A DNA stretch of 55,471 nt, taken from positions 1 to 55,471 of the forward strand of contig JAEZTJ010000098.1 in NCBI GenBank assembly GCA_023421505.1. Reading direction: 5' to 3'. Both the position numbers and the translations under genes were made by a program. The stretch is from Bacillota bacterium (lineage in GTDB: Bacteria; Bacillota; Clostridia; Lachnospirales; Lachnospiraceae). Of this stretch, positions 17,779 through 26,315 are shown piece by piece (the stretch's first letter is position 1; each line of letters begins with the position of its first letter). Under the pieces are notes generated by a model. That model was given only the letters and a program-made list of their open reading frames with translations. It was not told the DNA's origin and ran no database searches.

Positions 17779-17844
17779 GAAACACTTAATCAGTCTACAA
17801 TAGAGAATTCTCTATTTAGAATAAAATTATTAGGAGGAAAAGGT

Positions 17845-18861
17845 ATGAAAAAATTGTTGGTTTTAATAATGGTAGTAGCATTATTTACTTCTTTATTTGC
17901 GGGATGCTCTGCAAAACCAGCTACAGATGATAAGAAGTCAGGAAATGACGTAACGGCAACCAGTAAACCGGATGATGGGGATAAGGTTTACAGAATTGCT
18001 TATATCGCAAGAGCGCAGGCAGACTCCTTTGCAGCATGGCTTGCTAACGCAGTTGTGGAAGAAGCAGCAAAGTACCCAAATATCAAATTGGATGTATTTG
18101 ACGGACAAGCTTCTGATGATACAGAAAACTCTTTGATTGAAAATGCCATTACAAACAAATATGATGCAATCATCGTTCAGCCTAATAACGGTGAAGCTCA
18201 GAGACCTTATGTAGAAAAAGCTGTAAAAGCAGGTATTGTTACAATTACAACAAATGCACGTATTAGTGGTATTGAAGGAGCTTCCTCTGTTGACGCTGAT
18301 CCCTATGCACAGGCTAAGGTGAATGCTGATTTAGCAGTAGAGCAGATCCCTCAGGGTGCTAATGTAGTTGTATTATTAGGACCTCCTGGAAACTTCCATG
18401 CTGACACCAGAGAAGCAAGCTGGCAGAAGGAATTCTTTGATAAGAGACCTGATGTTAAAATCGTAGGTAAGGAAATTGCTAACTGGAATAAGGACGAAGC
18501 AATGAACTATATGGAAACCTGGGTACAGGCTAACGATAAAATCGATGCAATCATCGCTATGAATGATAACATGGCAGCAGGTGCATTAGAGGTTGTAAAG
18601 GGTGATCCTAAATTTGCTAATATCTTAGCTTATGGTGTAGATGGTACTGCTGAAGCTGCACTGTTAATTAAAGATGGTTTGATGACTTCAACAAGCTTAC
18701 AGAGTGCTTATGATCTTGCAACAGCTTTACTTGATACTTCCAATAAGTTACTGACTGGTGAAGAGAAACAGATTGATATTGATATCGATTGCCCTCTGAT
18801 TACCAAGGATAATGTTGACCAATATATTGAAATGCACAAAAAATCCGGTGCGATAAAATAA
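17845..18861 (+). CDS. Sugar ABC transporter substrate-binding lipoprotein, RbsB type
   Basis: A 338-residue lipoprotein with lipobox LFAGC (C21). The mature part is a periplasmic-binding-protein-like domain of the ribose/galactose type (PF13407): YRIAYIARAQADSFAAWL, NAITNKYDAIIVQPNNGEA, VVLLGPPGNFHADTREASW, DAIIAMNDNMAAGALEV. It captures the sugar outside the membrane for the permease and ATPase upstream. AGGAGG precedes ATG. A stable hairpin follows the stop, so this is probably the last gene of the transport operon. Confidence 0.93.
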   Translation: MKKLLVLIMVVALFTSLFAGCSAKPATDDKKSGNDVTATSKPDDGDKVYRIAYIARAQADSFAAWLANAVVEEAAKYPNIKLDVFDGQASDDTENSLIENAITNKYDAIIVQPNNGEAQRPYVEKAVKAGIVTITTNARISGIEGASSVDADPYAQAKVNADLAVEQIPQGANVVVLLGPPGNFHADTREASWQKEFFDKRPDVKIVGKEIANWNKDEAMNYMETWVQANDKIDAIIAMNDNMAAGALEVVKGDPKFANILAYGVDGTAEAALLIKDGLMTSTSLQSAYDLATALLDTSNKLLTGEEKQIDIDIDCPLITKDNVDQYIEMHKKSGAIK

Positions 18862-18872
18862 TCATGAAAATA

Positions 18873-18907
18873 TATGCAAGGGAGCTTCTGTGGAAGCTCC
18901 TTGCATA
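18873..18907 (+). terminator. Hairpin after the binding-protein gene
   Basis: TATGCAAGGGAGCTTC pairs with GAAGCTCCTTGCATA with one bulge. The following sequence is not T-rich, so it may stabilise the mRNA rather than terminate it. Confidence 0.5.
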
Positions 18908-18920
18908 TAAAAGTAAAATC

Positions 18921-18993
18921 AAATGATTGCGAAATTGTACTTTTTTGTAATTGAATATAATATCTGCGGTTGATGTGTTTCGCAGTTGTCTAA
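18921..18993 (+). repeat. Short MITE-like element with GATTGCGAAA/TTTCGCAGTTGTC ends
   Basis: The left end ATGATTGCGAAATTG and right end GTTTCGCAGTTGTCTA are inverted copies of each other. They match the ends of the larger elements at 27806 and 33241, but only about 40 bases lie between. No clear flanking direct repeat is visible. Confidence 0.5.
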
Positions 18994-19056
18994 AATAAAC
19001 AAAATGTATATACAGGAAATTTTATGCAAGCTTCTGACTAATAGGAGGATATAAAA

Positions 19057-20097
19057 ATGACTAACAAAGCAGTGTTTATGCATGGAACAAACGATATGGT
19101 TTGGAAAGAAATTGATATGCCCATTCTAAAGGATAAGGACGTATTAGTTAAAATAGATGTAGTTGGTATCTGCGGCTCAGATGTTCATTATTATCAGCAT
19201 GGCAGAATTGGTGATTTCGTAGTGGAGGGAGATTTCATACTTGGGCATGAATGTGCCGGTGAAGTTATTCAGGTAGGAAAAGAGGTAAAGACGCTTCAAG
19301 TAGGTGACAGGGTTGCACTTGAGCCGGGAAAGACCTGCGGTAAATGTGAATTTTGTAAATCCGGCCAGTATAATTTGTGTCCGGATGTAGAATTCTTTGC
19401 GACACCGCCCTATCACGGAGTTTTTGCAAATTACGTGGCGCATCCTGAGGATATGTGCTTTAAATTACCGGAAAACGTATCAAATCTTGAAGGTGCTTTA
19501 GTAGAGCCGCTTGCGGTAGGATTACATGCTACCGGCAAGGGTAATGTGAAGTTAGGTGATACCGTTGTTATCTTCGGTACAGGCTGTATCGGCCTTGTAA
19601 CCCTGCTTTCTTCTAAAGCAAGAGGAGCTGCAAAAATCATCGTAGTGGATGTGCTTCCTAACAGATTAGAAACAGCGAAGAGATTAGGCGCTACTCATGT
19701 TATTAATGCCAGAGAAGAAAATGTCCTTGCTAAAATCAATGAAATTACTGACGGTGATGGAGCTCAGGTTGTAATAGATACAGCAGGCGCTGAAATAACA
19801 GTGAAGCAGACAGCAGATGTAGTGAAGCGTGGAGGTACAATTGTCCTTGTTGGCATGACGCCTAAGGATGAAGTGGAATTCAACTTCATGAAATTAATGG
19901 GTAAGGAAGGCGAGCTTAAGACAATCTTCAGATACAGAAATTTATATCCGGTCGCAATTAATGCAATCGCAAGCGGAGCAATTAATGTGAAGGATATCGT
20001 AAGCCATGAATTTGATTTTGAAAATACAAAGGAAGCCTTTGATTTTGTAGTAAATAATGCAAAGGATGTTGTAAAGGCAGTAATAAAGATAAAATAA
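19057..20097 (+). CDS. Zinc-dependent polyol dehydrogenase (sorbitol/xylitol dehydrogenase type)
   Basis: A 346-residue medium-chain dehydrogenase. Catalytic zinc ligands are C39 (GICGSD), H64 and E65 (LGHECAG); the structural zinc site is C94, C97, C100 and C108 (CGKCEFCKSGQYNLC). The nucleotide fold GTGCIGLVTL ends in an acidic residue (IIVVDVLPNR), which favours NAD+. Closest families are L-iditol 2-dehydrogenase and xylitol dehydrogenase, which oxidise a sugar alcohol to a ketose. Its place after the sugar importer suggests it acts on the imported substrate. AGGAGG precedes ATG, and a strong terminator follows. Confidence 0.9.
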   Translation: MTNKAVFMHGTNDMVWKEIDMPILKDKDVLVKIDVVGICGSDVHYYQHGRIGDFVVEGDFILGHECAGEVIQVGKEVKTLQVGDRVALEPGKTCGKCEFCKSGQYNLCPDVEFFATPPYHGVFANYVAHPEDMCFKLPENVSNLEGALVEPLAVGLHATGKGNVKLGDTVVIFGTGCIGLVTLLSSKARGAAKIIVVDVLPNRLETAKRLGATHVINAREENVLAKINEITDGDGAQVVIDTAGAEITVKQTADVVKRGGTIVLVGMTPKDEVEFNFMKLMGKEGELKTIFRYRNLYPVAINAIASGAINVKDIVSHEFDFENTKEAFDFVVNNAKDVVKAVIKIK

Positions 20098-20142
20098 GCT
20101 TCTTTAACTCCTCAATTTTTATATATAAAGTAAATAAATCAG

Positions 20143-20185
20143 AAAAGGTCAGTAGTCGTTTTAATATGCGATTACTGACCTTTTT
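20143..20185 (+). terminator. Intrinsic terminator after the polyol dehydrogenase
   Basis: AAAAGGTCAGTAGTCG (20143-20158) pairs with CGATTACTGACCTTTT (20169-20184) with one mismatch and ends in a T-run. It could work on both strands. Confidence 0.8.
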
Positions 20186-20297
20186 GACGTACCCTTCTCA
20201 TGAGACATCCTTAAGCAAATGCTAAAAGGCTGTGTCACAATCGAGAGGAATTTTAAGATGGTTCTAATGAAAAACAAATATATTTACTTGGAAGCAA

Positions 20298-20326
20298 TTG
20301 TCGGATGCAAAAATTGGGGGTATAAT
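20298..20326 (+). promoter_or_regulatory. Sigma-A-type promoter for the 20445 gene
   Basis: TTGTCG (20298-20303) and TATAAT (20321-20326) have a 17-base spacer. The rest of the 20186-20444 gap holds only the small repeat at 20367. Confidence 0.55.
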
Positions 20327-20366
20327 TTCCATAACTAATTATTATGCTGACCAAATATAAAGACAT

Positions 20367-20416
20367 TACGTAATTGTGAAATTTTAGGGTTTTTGAGGAG
20401 TTTCGTAATAGCCTAT
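20367..20416 (+). repeat. Minimal MITE-like inverted repeat in the 20445 leader
   Basis: ACGTAATTGTGAAAT and GAGTTTCGTAATAGCCTA are inverted and match the terminal repeats of the larger family; only about 17 bases separate them. It lies between the promoter and the ribosome binding site of the next gene. Confidence 0.4.
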
Positions 20417-20444
20417 TAACTAAATTTAAATTGGAGGTGTTATC

Positions 20445-20792
20445 ATGGAGCAAAAGAATGGTTATTATTTCGGAACAGAGATAAACGGAAAGTGGTATCG
20501 AAGGTATATGAAGGATGGGATGCTTGCAAGAGGTACAGGTAAATATTGGTTTGATGAGTATAGCTTAAGCTTTTTACGAATGCTTACTACAAATCCAATC
20601 GTCATCCCTTTTTCTTCTATGTATGATGTGAAATTAGGCAAATGGCATAGCGGCAGATGGGGACAGGGCTATAGTGTAATAAAAATATTCTGGAATGACA
20701 ATGATATGAAACTAAGCTCAGGGTTTATCTTAACAAAGCATGCGCCAGAAGCTTTGGAATTGGTTGAATTCTTAAAAAAGAAAATAATATAA
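20445..20792 (+). CDS. Hypothetical protein, possible PH-like domain
   Basis: A 115-residue protein I do not recognise. It has no signal peptide or membrane helix. The alternating strand-like pattern (VIPFSSMYDVKLGKW, YSVIKIFWNDNDMKL, GFILTKHAPEALELVEFLKKK) ending in a helix resembles bacterial PH-like domains, but that is a fold impression only. GGAGGTG precedes ATG 20445, and a good promoter lies upstream, so it is probably a real gene. It is flanked by the dehydrogenase terminator on the left and a possible gene remnant on the right. Confidence 0.7.
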   Translation: MEQKNGYYFGTEINGKWYRRYMKDGMLARGTGKYWFDEYSLSFLRMLTTNPIVIPFSSMYDVKLGKWHSGRWGQGYSVIKIFWNDNDMKLSSGFILTKHAPEALELVEFLKKKII

Positions 20793-20813
20793 TTATCAAG
20801 GTGGCAAACATAA

Positions 20814-20990
20814 TCTGAAGACAAAATGTCCTGCTTATGAGATGGCAAAAGAGCTTAATGCATCCGATTGGTTATATCACCACACATCATTTTTATTTTA
20901 TGAAGGAGTGACTATAGCAGCGGTTATAATATCCGGTCAGCAGCTTAATATGAATGCTACAGCAAAAACATTTCTATTTATTACCTTGTA
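20814..20990 (+). pseudogene. Possible short coding remnant
   Basis: This stretch is open for about 59 codons before TAG 20988-20990 and would encode KCPAYEMAKELNASDW and a hydrophobic tail. No ribosome binding site precedes its only internal ATG, and I recognise no family. It may be the end of a degraded gene or chance. Confidence 0.2.
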
Positions 20991-21053
20991 GGATTATGTA
21001 AATCATGTTAGTATTATTTACAATTATGGTAATAAAGGAAATGGAGATGAATC

Positions 21054-21605
21054 ATGGAAATATTAAATATAATTAATTTCATTGAAGAAGTAGAAAAACT
21101 GAAATCCGTTGTTCGTACAGCATGGACAAGTTCAGGAAGAAGAGAAAGTACAGCCGAGCATTCATGGAGGCTAGCTCTTTTTGCAAGTGTTATGACTCAG
21201 TATTTACCTGAGCTTAATATATCTAAAGTTATCATTATGAGTCTCATTCATGATATTGGTGAAATCTATGAAGGTGATATCTCTGCGGCTTTAGAGCCTG
21301 ATAAGGATGAAAAGTATAATACGGAATACCAGGCAGCACATGCAGTATTTACACTACTTTCGAAGCCACAGGCAAAAAATATGATGGATATTTGGGTTGA
21401 ATATAATGATAATCTGACTCCAGAAGCGAAGCTTGTAAAGGCTCTGGATAAGGCGGAAACAATTATTCAGCACAACCAAGGCAATAACCCAAAGGATTTT
21501 AATTATGAATTTAATTTAGAATATGGGAAGAATTATTTTGAATATAATGATATCTTAAAGCAGCTTCGAGTAATTATAGATGAGAAAACAAAGCAGAAGA
21601 TATAG
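21054..21605 (+). CDS. HD-domain hydrolase, YfbR/HDDC2-like nucleotidase family
   Basis: A 183-residue cytoplasmic metal-dependent phosphohydrolase. HD-superfamily residues are present in order: H36 in STAEHSWRLALFA, H66-D67 in LIHDIGE, and D132 in KALDKAE. The sequence around H36 is typical of the YfbR/HDDC2 group of 5'-deoxynucleotidases (PF13023). The substrate is inferred from the family and may differ. It stands alone between the 20445 gene and the ferredoxin, with GGAG about 12 bases before ATG. Confidence 0.85.
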   Translation: MEILNIINFIEEVEKLKSVVRTAWTSSGRRESTAEHSWRLALFASVMTQYLPELNISKVIIMSLIHDIGEIYEGDISAALEPDKDEKYNTEYQAAHAVFTLLSKPQAKNMMDIWVEYNDNLTPEAKLVKALDKAETIIQHNQGNNPKDFNYEFNLEYGKNYFEYNDILKQLRVIIDEKTKQKI

Positions 21606-21648
21606 CTGTCTTCATAGCAAATGAAGCGATCTATTCGGGGGGAGTATC

Positions 21649-22416
21649 ATGGATAAAATTATAATAATATATCATTCTGGAGTGGGCAATACGAAGTTGG
21701 TTGCAAAAAGCATAGTAAAGCAGCTGAATTCTGATTTTGATACGGAAATTTATTCTGTAGAAAAGCTGCCTGACGGGTTGGAACTGAGCAATTATAAAGG
21801 AGTTATTCTTGGGTTCCCAACCATCCATACACACCCAACAAAGCGTATTTTAGAATTTATAGACGGATTAACCAGACTTCAAAAGAAAATTCCTGCATAC
21901 ATCTTTACAACCTGTGGTCTTTACTCAGCGAATACTCTGAGAATATTTTCTAAGAAATGTATGAGTAAGAATATCATCCCCGTTGTTAACCATTCTTACC
22001 GTTGCGCTGCTATTGACGGTATCTTGTTCGCACCGGATATTCGTTTCTTCTTTACGAAGGAAAAAAGACTAGAGATTAAAATTATAAATGATTGTAATGA
22101 GTTTAAAAGGAAGCTGGTAAATCTAGATATTAAGCCAAATATACCTCGGTTTAAATTATACAGTATCTTAAATTATCCTAATAAACTGGTAGGACAGCTT
22201 TATGTCTTTCCTATATATTTACATAAGGACAGATGTATAAAATGCGGAAAATGCACTATGAATTGCCCTGGAAAAGCTTTGTATATGAATGAGGAAAACT
22301 ATCCTGTATATCTGAAGGAAAAATGCGAAAGGTGTTACCGCTGTATCCATCACTGTCCGAAAACGGCATTGTCATTATCCAAGAAGAAAACTCCCAAAAA
22401 AGTACTACATATTTAA
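21649..22416 (+). CDS. EFR1-type flavodoxin-ferredoxin fusion protein
   Basis: A 255-residue electron-transfer protein. Residues 1-150 resemble a flavodoxin (IIYHSGVGNTKLVAKSIVKQL, GVILGFPTIHTHPTKR, YIFTTCGLYSANTLR). The C-terminus has two 4Fe-4S clusters: CIKCGKCTMNCPGKAL and CERCYRCIHHCPKTAL. This layout matches the EFR1 family of clostridia, whose partners are unknown. GGGGGGAG precedes ATG 21649. It begins 43 bases after the HD gene and may be co-transcribed with it. Confidence 0.88.
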   Translation: MDKIIIIYHSGVGNTKLVAKSIVKQLNSDFDTEIYSVEKLPDGLELSNYKGVILGFPTIHTHPTKRILEFIDGLTRLQKKIPAYIFTTCGLYSANTLRIFSKKCMSKNIIPVVNHSYRCAAIDGILFAPDIRFFFTKEKRLEIKIINDCNEFKRKLVNLDIKPNIPRFKLYSILNYPNKLVGQLYVFPIYLHKDRCIKCGKCTMNCPGKALYMNEENYPVYLKEKCERCYRCIHHCPKTALSLSKKKTPKKVLHI

Positions 22417-22489
22417 TCGTCTTATTTCCTTTTATATCAGAGTTAAGCAGCTTTATGGAAGCTATGGTAATTCGTTTATTAAAAGAAAT

Positions 22490-22528
22490 ACAGGTTTACC
22501 GAAGAATAGTATATTCGGTAAACCTATG
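22490..22528 (+). terminator. Hairpin after the EFR1-type gene
   Basis: AGGTTTACCGAA and TTCGGTAAACCT pair exactly across a 10-base loop. There is no T-run, so termination is uncertain. Confidence 0.45.
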
Positions 22529-22585
22529 AGATAACGTTACGATAGCATGCTTAAGTATTAAAACTGAGAAATTTTATTTTCCATC

Positions 22586-22616
22586 TTGACCTAGAGTCAA
22601 CTCGAAGGTTTATATT
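22586..22616 (+). promoter_or_regulatory. MerR-type promoter with 19-bp spacer and dyad operator
   Basis: TTGACC (22586-22591) and TATATT (22611-22616) are 19 bases apart, the lengthened spacing used by MerR-family activators. The spacer carries the dyad ACCTAGAGT-CA-ACTCGAAGGT, matching the usual MerR operator form. No MerR gene is in the window, so the regulator would act from elsewhere. Confidence 0.7.
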
Positions 22617-22659
22617 ATTTAAGTAAACGATTAGCGTTATTTTAAGTAATTAATTTGGG

Positions 22660-22715
22660 GAGATGCGCATTGTCTCGCAAGCGAGCCAAATAAACAGCGC
22701 AGGAAAGGGCTAAAT
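22660..22715 (+). repeat. Leader cassette, form without the large hairpins
   Basis: The segment GAGATGCGCATTGTCTCGC, hairpin CTCGC/GCGAG, GCCAAATAAACAGCGCAGG and then GGAAAGGGCTAAAT sits directly before ATG 22716. It shares these blocks with 46841-46887 but has a single copy of the binding-site sequence and no large hairpins between copies. Confidence 0.65.
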
Positions 22716-23462
22716 ATGTTTGATGTAAAAGGAAAATGGACACTAATTACAGGTGCAAGCAGAGGGGTAGGCTATCATACGGCAATCTTTATGGCAAAAC
22801 AGGGTGCTAATTTAATACTTCACAGTAGAAATCTTAAGCATACCGAAGCAGTTCTTAAGGAGGTTATAGACCTCGGCGTCGAGGCTTATGCAGTTGAAGC
22901 GGATTTGTCTGATGCAAATCAGGTTCAGAAGATGTTAAGTGAAATTGATACAAAGGGAACGCAGGTTGATATTGTACTCAATAATGCGGGAGTTCAAATT
23001 GCTTATAGAAATGAATATTATAGCACTCCGGTTGAGGATTATGAGAAGAGTTTTCAGATTAACTGTATTGCACCAGCTATGATTTGCTATCATTTTATAC
23101 CTAAGATGATAGAAAGAGGCTATGGACGGGTTCTTAATACTACAAGCGGTATACGTCTTGAGCCGGAGCAGGCCGGTTATTCTGCCAGCAAAGCGGCTTT
23201 GGATAAAATTACGATTGATTTGGGTTCCAAGCTGCAGGGAACGGATGTGTTATTAAATCTTACTGATCCAGGCTGGTGCCGCACTGATCTTGGCGGACCC
23301 CATGCACCAAATGCAGTGGAAAGCTGTATTCCGGGGATTGTTGTAGGTGCTTTTATTAATGATATGAAATGTGGAAGATTTTTAAACGCCCAGTATTTTA
23401 CCGGAATGACACTGGAAGCAGCTGTTGCTTATGCCGAAAAAGAGTTTGACAGTCCGTATTAA
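22716..23462 (+). CDS. Short-chain dehydrogenase/reductase
   Basis: A 248-residue SDR-family oxidoreductase. The cofactor motif TGASRGVG is at 12-19, NNAG follows in the middle, and the active site is Ser in TTSG with YSASK. The Arg in SRG and the following SRNLK favour NADP(H). The substrate is unknown. The 19-bp-spacer MerR-type promoter upstream suggests induction by a stress or small electrophile; SDR and reductase genes are common MerR targets. The gene is monocistronic, with a strong bidirectional terminator after it. Confidence 0.9.
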   Translation: MFDVKGKWTLITGASRGVGYHTAIFMAKQGANLILHSRNLKHTEAVLKEVIDLGVEAYAVEADLSDANQVQKMLSEIDTKGTQVDIVLNNAGVQIAYRNEYYSTPVEDYEKSFQINCIAPAMICYHFIPKMIERGYGRVLNTTSGIRLEPEQAGYSASKAALDKITIDLGSKLQGTDVLLNLTDPGWCRTDLGGPHAPNAVESCIPGIVVGAFINDMKCGRFLNAQYFTGMTLEAAVAYAEKEFDSPY

Positions 23463-23495
23463 AGTATATACACTCATTGCTTTATCTTAATTAAT

Positions 23496-23531
23496 CAATA
23501 AGAGCGCTGTTTTAGGACAGCGCTCTTATTG
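23496..23531 (+). terminator. Bidirectional terminator between SDR and cupin genes
   Basis: CAATAAGAGCGCTG (23496-23509) pairs exactly with CAGCGCTCTTATTG (23518-23531). It separates convergent genes. Confidence 0.75.
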
Positions 23532-23616
23532 AAATGACATTATATCAGTCACTCTATGAGGAAAACTTACTAAGCTGCAAGTAATATAAGCTTCATTTTC
23601 TTATCAGAATAGTAGT

Positions 23617-24228
23617 CTAATCCTCGTGACGTTCTTCACCAGCCATTGCGTCTTTCTTTGTTTCGTGGATCGTACCATGTGGATGCTGAGGCGGAGCATA
23701 TATTGAATACAGCTTTAACGGTTTTATACCGGTATTCATTAGATTGTGCCATGTTCCTGCTGGAACAACAAAAGCAAAGTCGTCATTAACCTTAGCTTTA
23801 AAATAAATATTATCCGGCTGATCGCCCATTAATACAAGTCCTTGCCCTTCTTCAATCCGTATAAATTGATCAAGATTAGGATGTATTTCAAATCCAATAT
23901 CCTCACCAACATTCAGACTCATTAAAGTAACCTGTAGGTGTTCACCAGTCCATAAGGCAGTTCGAAAGGTATCGTTCTGCTTTGCGGCTTTGTTAATGTT
24001 AACAGCAAAAGGTTCCGGTCCATAATCCTTCAGTTCCATTATACTGTCAGATTGATAGGAACGTTGATATCCATTTGAAAATGGATAATCGGAATCTGTG
24101 TCTCGTCTTGAAAGCTCCTGTCCATACATAGTTTGACCAGCATTATAAGGAAACGTGTTGCTATTGCTGGCACGATACATATAATTCGGCTTATACTTCG
24201 AATTGTTACCATAATACATATTATTCAT
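23617..24228 (-). CDS. Cupin-domain protein with Asn/Tyr-rich N-terminus
   Basis: About 203 residues. The C-terminal 130 residues are a single conserved cupin: TALWTGEHLQVTLMSL, GFEIHPNLDQFIRIEEGQG, VVPAGTWHNLMNTG and LYSIYAPPQHPHGT. Such cupins are usually metal-binding and sugar-isomerase-like, but this subgroup has no settled reaction. The first 70 residues are rich in Asn, Tyr and Ser with no known domain, reminiscent of spore-coat-type low-complexity regions. I chose ATG 24226-24228 because AGGAA is 7 bases upstream; another ATG nine bases earlier overlaps that site. It is followed, convergently, by the SDR terminator. Confidence 0.85.
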   Translation of the reverse strand: MNNMYYGNNSKYKPNYMYRASNSNTFPYNAGQTMYGQELSRRDTDSDYPFSNGYQRSYQSDSIMELKDYGPEPFAVNINKAAKQNDTFRTALWTGEHLQVTLMSLNVGEDIGFEIHPNLDQFIRIEEGQGLVLMGDQPDNIYFKAKVNDDFAFVVPAGTWHNLMNTGIKPLKLYSIYAPPQHPHGTIHETKKDAMAGEERHED

Positions 24229-24354
24229 TTTGCTCATTCCTGATATTAAAACTTACAAATTATCTTATGTATGATAGGATAGGATGTGCATGAAATATAT
24301 CATATAATTTTTAATAAAACTATAAATCGTATGTTTATATGACTATAGAAGCGA

Positions 24355-24888
24355 TTAATAATTTTCTTTTCTTACTTCAAAATAACTTTGAGGATGATAG
24401 CAAACAGGGCATACCTCAGGAGCTTTTTTACCTATTACCAGATGTCCGCAGTTACGGCATTCCCACATGCACTCTTCGGATTTTTCAAATACCTTTTGCA
24501 TTTCTACATTATGAAGCAAAGCACGATATCTTTCTTCATGAGCCTTCTCTATTTTTGCAACTGCACGGAACTGAGCGGCAAGTGCAGTAAAGCCTTCCTC
24601 CTCAGCATCCTTTGCAAAGCCTTCATACATTTCGGTCCATTCATAGTTTTCACCTTCAGCTGCATGAAGCAGATTAGTAGCGGTATCTCCAAGCTCTCCA
24701 AGAGCCTTGAACCAAAGCTTTGCATGTTCTTTTTCATTTTCAGCAGTCTTTGTAAAGAGATCAGCAATTTGCTCAAATCCCTCCTTTTTTGCAACAGATG
24801 CAAAATAGGTATATTTATTTCTTGCCTGACTTTCTCCCGCAAATGCTGCCGCTAAATTTTTCTCTGTTTTCGTTCCTTTAAAATTCAT
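24355..24888 (-). CDS. rbr: Rubrerythrin
   Basis: A 177-residue peroxide-reducing protein of anaerobes. Residues 1-135 form the ferritin-like diiron domain (FAGESQARNKYTYFA, ENEKEHAKLWFKALG, KIEKAHEERYRALL), with the expected Glu and His ligands. The C-terminal rubredoxin-like domain has CRNCGH and CPVC to bind one iron. It reduces H2O2 with electrons from a reductase. AGGAGG precedes ATG 24888. It is monocistronic; I did not find a convincing PerR operator upstream. Confidence 0.96.
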   Translation of the reverse strand: MNFKGTKTEKNLAAAFAGESQARNKYTYFASVAKKEGFEQIADLFTKTAENEKEHAKLWFKALGELGDTATNLLHAAEGENYEWTEMYEGFAKDAEEEGFTALAAQFRAVAKIEKAHEERYRALLHNVEMQKVFEKSEECMWECRNCGHLVIGKKAPEVCPVCYHPQSYFEVRKENY

Positions 24889-25165
24889 CTTATTTCCTCC
24901 TTGCTATTATGATGTCGATCAGTTTGCATTTACTATATAAAATATATTTGACAAGATGATATTCGTATACCATCCCATAACCTAATTCTAGCATAATAAG
25001 ATAATTTTGTGAATAAAAAGAACTTTTATGAAAAGCATATTAAAATATGGGATTCCGAATCGAGTATAATATCTTAAGCAGAATCAGACTATATAATGAA
25101 AGAAGGATTGGATTGGTTTTGCAATCACCTAATCCTTATAATTACAGGAATGGAGGTTAAATGTT

Positions 25166-25393
25166 ATGAGTAAGACGATTGATTTTTCTAAAAGTATATA
25201 TGAAATCTGCAGGGAGTATCCGGAAGTCCTTGATATAATGAAGGGATTAGGCTTTGAGAATATTAATAACCCTGCGATGCTTAACACAGCAGGTAGAGTA
25301 ATGACTATTCCTAAGGGTGCGGTTATGAAGAAAATAAGTATAGAAAGTGTAGAGAAAGCATTTAAGGAAAGAGGCTATGAGGTTATTAGATAG
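25166..25393 (+). CDS. DUF1858 domain protein
   Basis: A 75-residue protein matching the small helical DUF1858 family: DFSKSIYEICREYPEVLDIMKGLGF, then NTAGRVMTIPKG and the C-terminal ERGYEVI. These domains often accompany hybrid-cluster or sulfur-metabolism proteins, but none is adjacent here. GGAGG lies about 10 bases before ATG. It has its own upstream gap and no partner gene, so the role is unknown. Confidence 0.85.
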   Translation: MSKTIDFSKSIYEICREYPEVLDIMKGLGFENINNPAMLNTAGRVMTIPKGAVMKKISIESVEKAFKERGYEVIR

Positions 25394-25434
25394 TTAATTG
25401 TGGCTTAATCAGAAAATAAGAGAAAGTAAAAGAA

Positions 25435-25462
25435 TTGACATATTTATTATGTTTCATATATT
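25435..25462 (+). promoter_or_regulatory. Likely promoter for the OmpR-type two-component operon
   Basis: TTGACA (25435-25440) and TATATT (25457-25462) have a 16-base spacer. The leader before the start codon would be about 190 bases; I see no riboswitch in it. Confidence 0.45.
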
Positions 25463-25661
25463 ATGCAATTATTCCAATACGAAGATTAGAAGGAAAAAGC
25501 GCATAAAAGAGCTGATAAAGGTACATTACTTTTCAATTTTACTATTTTAGCTGAAACACTTCCCTGTTAGCACTTCGTTACAGACTGAATAGATATAAAT
25601 ATATATTTTATTAACAACTTTATAACATTGTCGTTTTATATTATTGTTGGAGGTGAGTCAA

Positions 25662-26315
25662 ATGGCAGACATTTTAATTGTTGAGGATGAAATAGCAATT
25701 AATGAATTAGTAAAAAGAAATCTGCAGCTGGTAGGGCATCAATGTACCTCGGTTTATGATGGAAAAGCAGCTGTAGTCGAAATCCAAGAGCATATATATA
25801 ATCTTATTATTTTAGATATCATGCTTCCGGGCCTTGATGGTTATGAGGTCTATGAAAAAGTATACGAGACACCAACGATTTTCTTAACTGCACGTAATAG
25901 CCTTACAGATCGAATCAAAGGTTTTAATATGGGTGCGGATGACTATTTAACAAAGCCCTTTGAGATGCTGGAGTTATTAGCTCGCGTTGAAGCTGTATTG
26001 AGAAGGACAATGAAAAGTAAGAGCTGCTTTGAAGTAGGAGAGGTTAAGATTGATTTTGATGGCCATCAGGTATTTTATAAGGAACAGCTTGTAGATTGTA
26101 CACCCAAAGAGTATGAATTGCTGGAGGTTTTGGTTAATAATCGTAATATCGCACTATCACGGGATAGACTTCTGGAGCTTATATGGGGTTATGATTATGA
26201 GGGAGATACCCGAACCATTGATGTACATATACAGAAGCTCAGAAAAAAATTAGGCTGGGAGGATATGATAAAAACAGTTTATAAGCTGGGATATCGATTG
26301 GAGATTAAGCTATGA
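25662..26315 (+). CDS. OmpR/PhoB-family response regulator
   Basis: A 217-residue regulator. ATG 25662 is preceded by GGAGGTG; an in-frame TTG at 25644 is upstream of that site. The receiver has VEDE, phospho-acceptor D52 in IILDIMLPGLDG, TARNS and ADDYLTKPF. The winged-helix output domain ends in TIDVHIQKLRKKLG and TVYKLGYRLE. It overlaps the kinase gene by four bases (ATGA) and is certainly its partner. Confidence 0.94.
   Translation: MADILIVEDEIAINELVKRNLQLVGHQCTSVYDGKAAVVEIQEHIYNLIILDIMLPGLDGYEVYEKVYETPTIFLTARNSLTDRIKGFNMGADDYLTKPFEMLELLARVEAVLRRTMKSKSCFEVGEVKIDFDGHQVFYKEQLVDCTPKEYELLEVLVNNRNIALSRDRLLELIWGYDYEGDTRTIDVHIQKLRKKLGWEDMIKTVYKLGYRLEIKL

Noticed and set aside
24339..24855. Long plus-strand frames over the rubrerythrin gene.
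   Set aside because: They are the antisense of a clearly conserved minus-strand gene and read as low-quality Cys/Phe/Leu-rich sequence.
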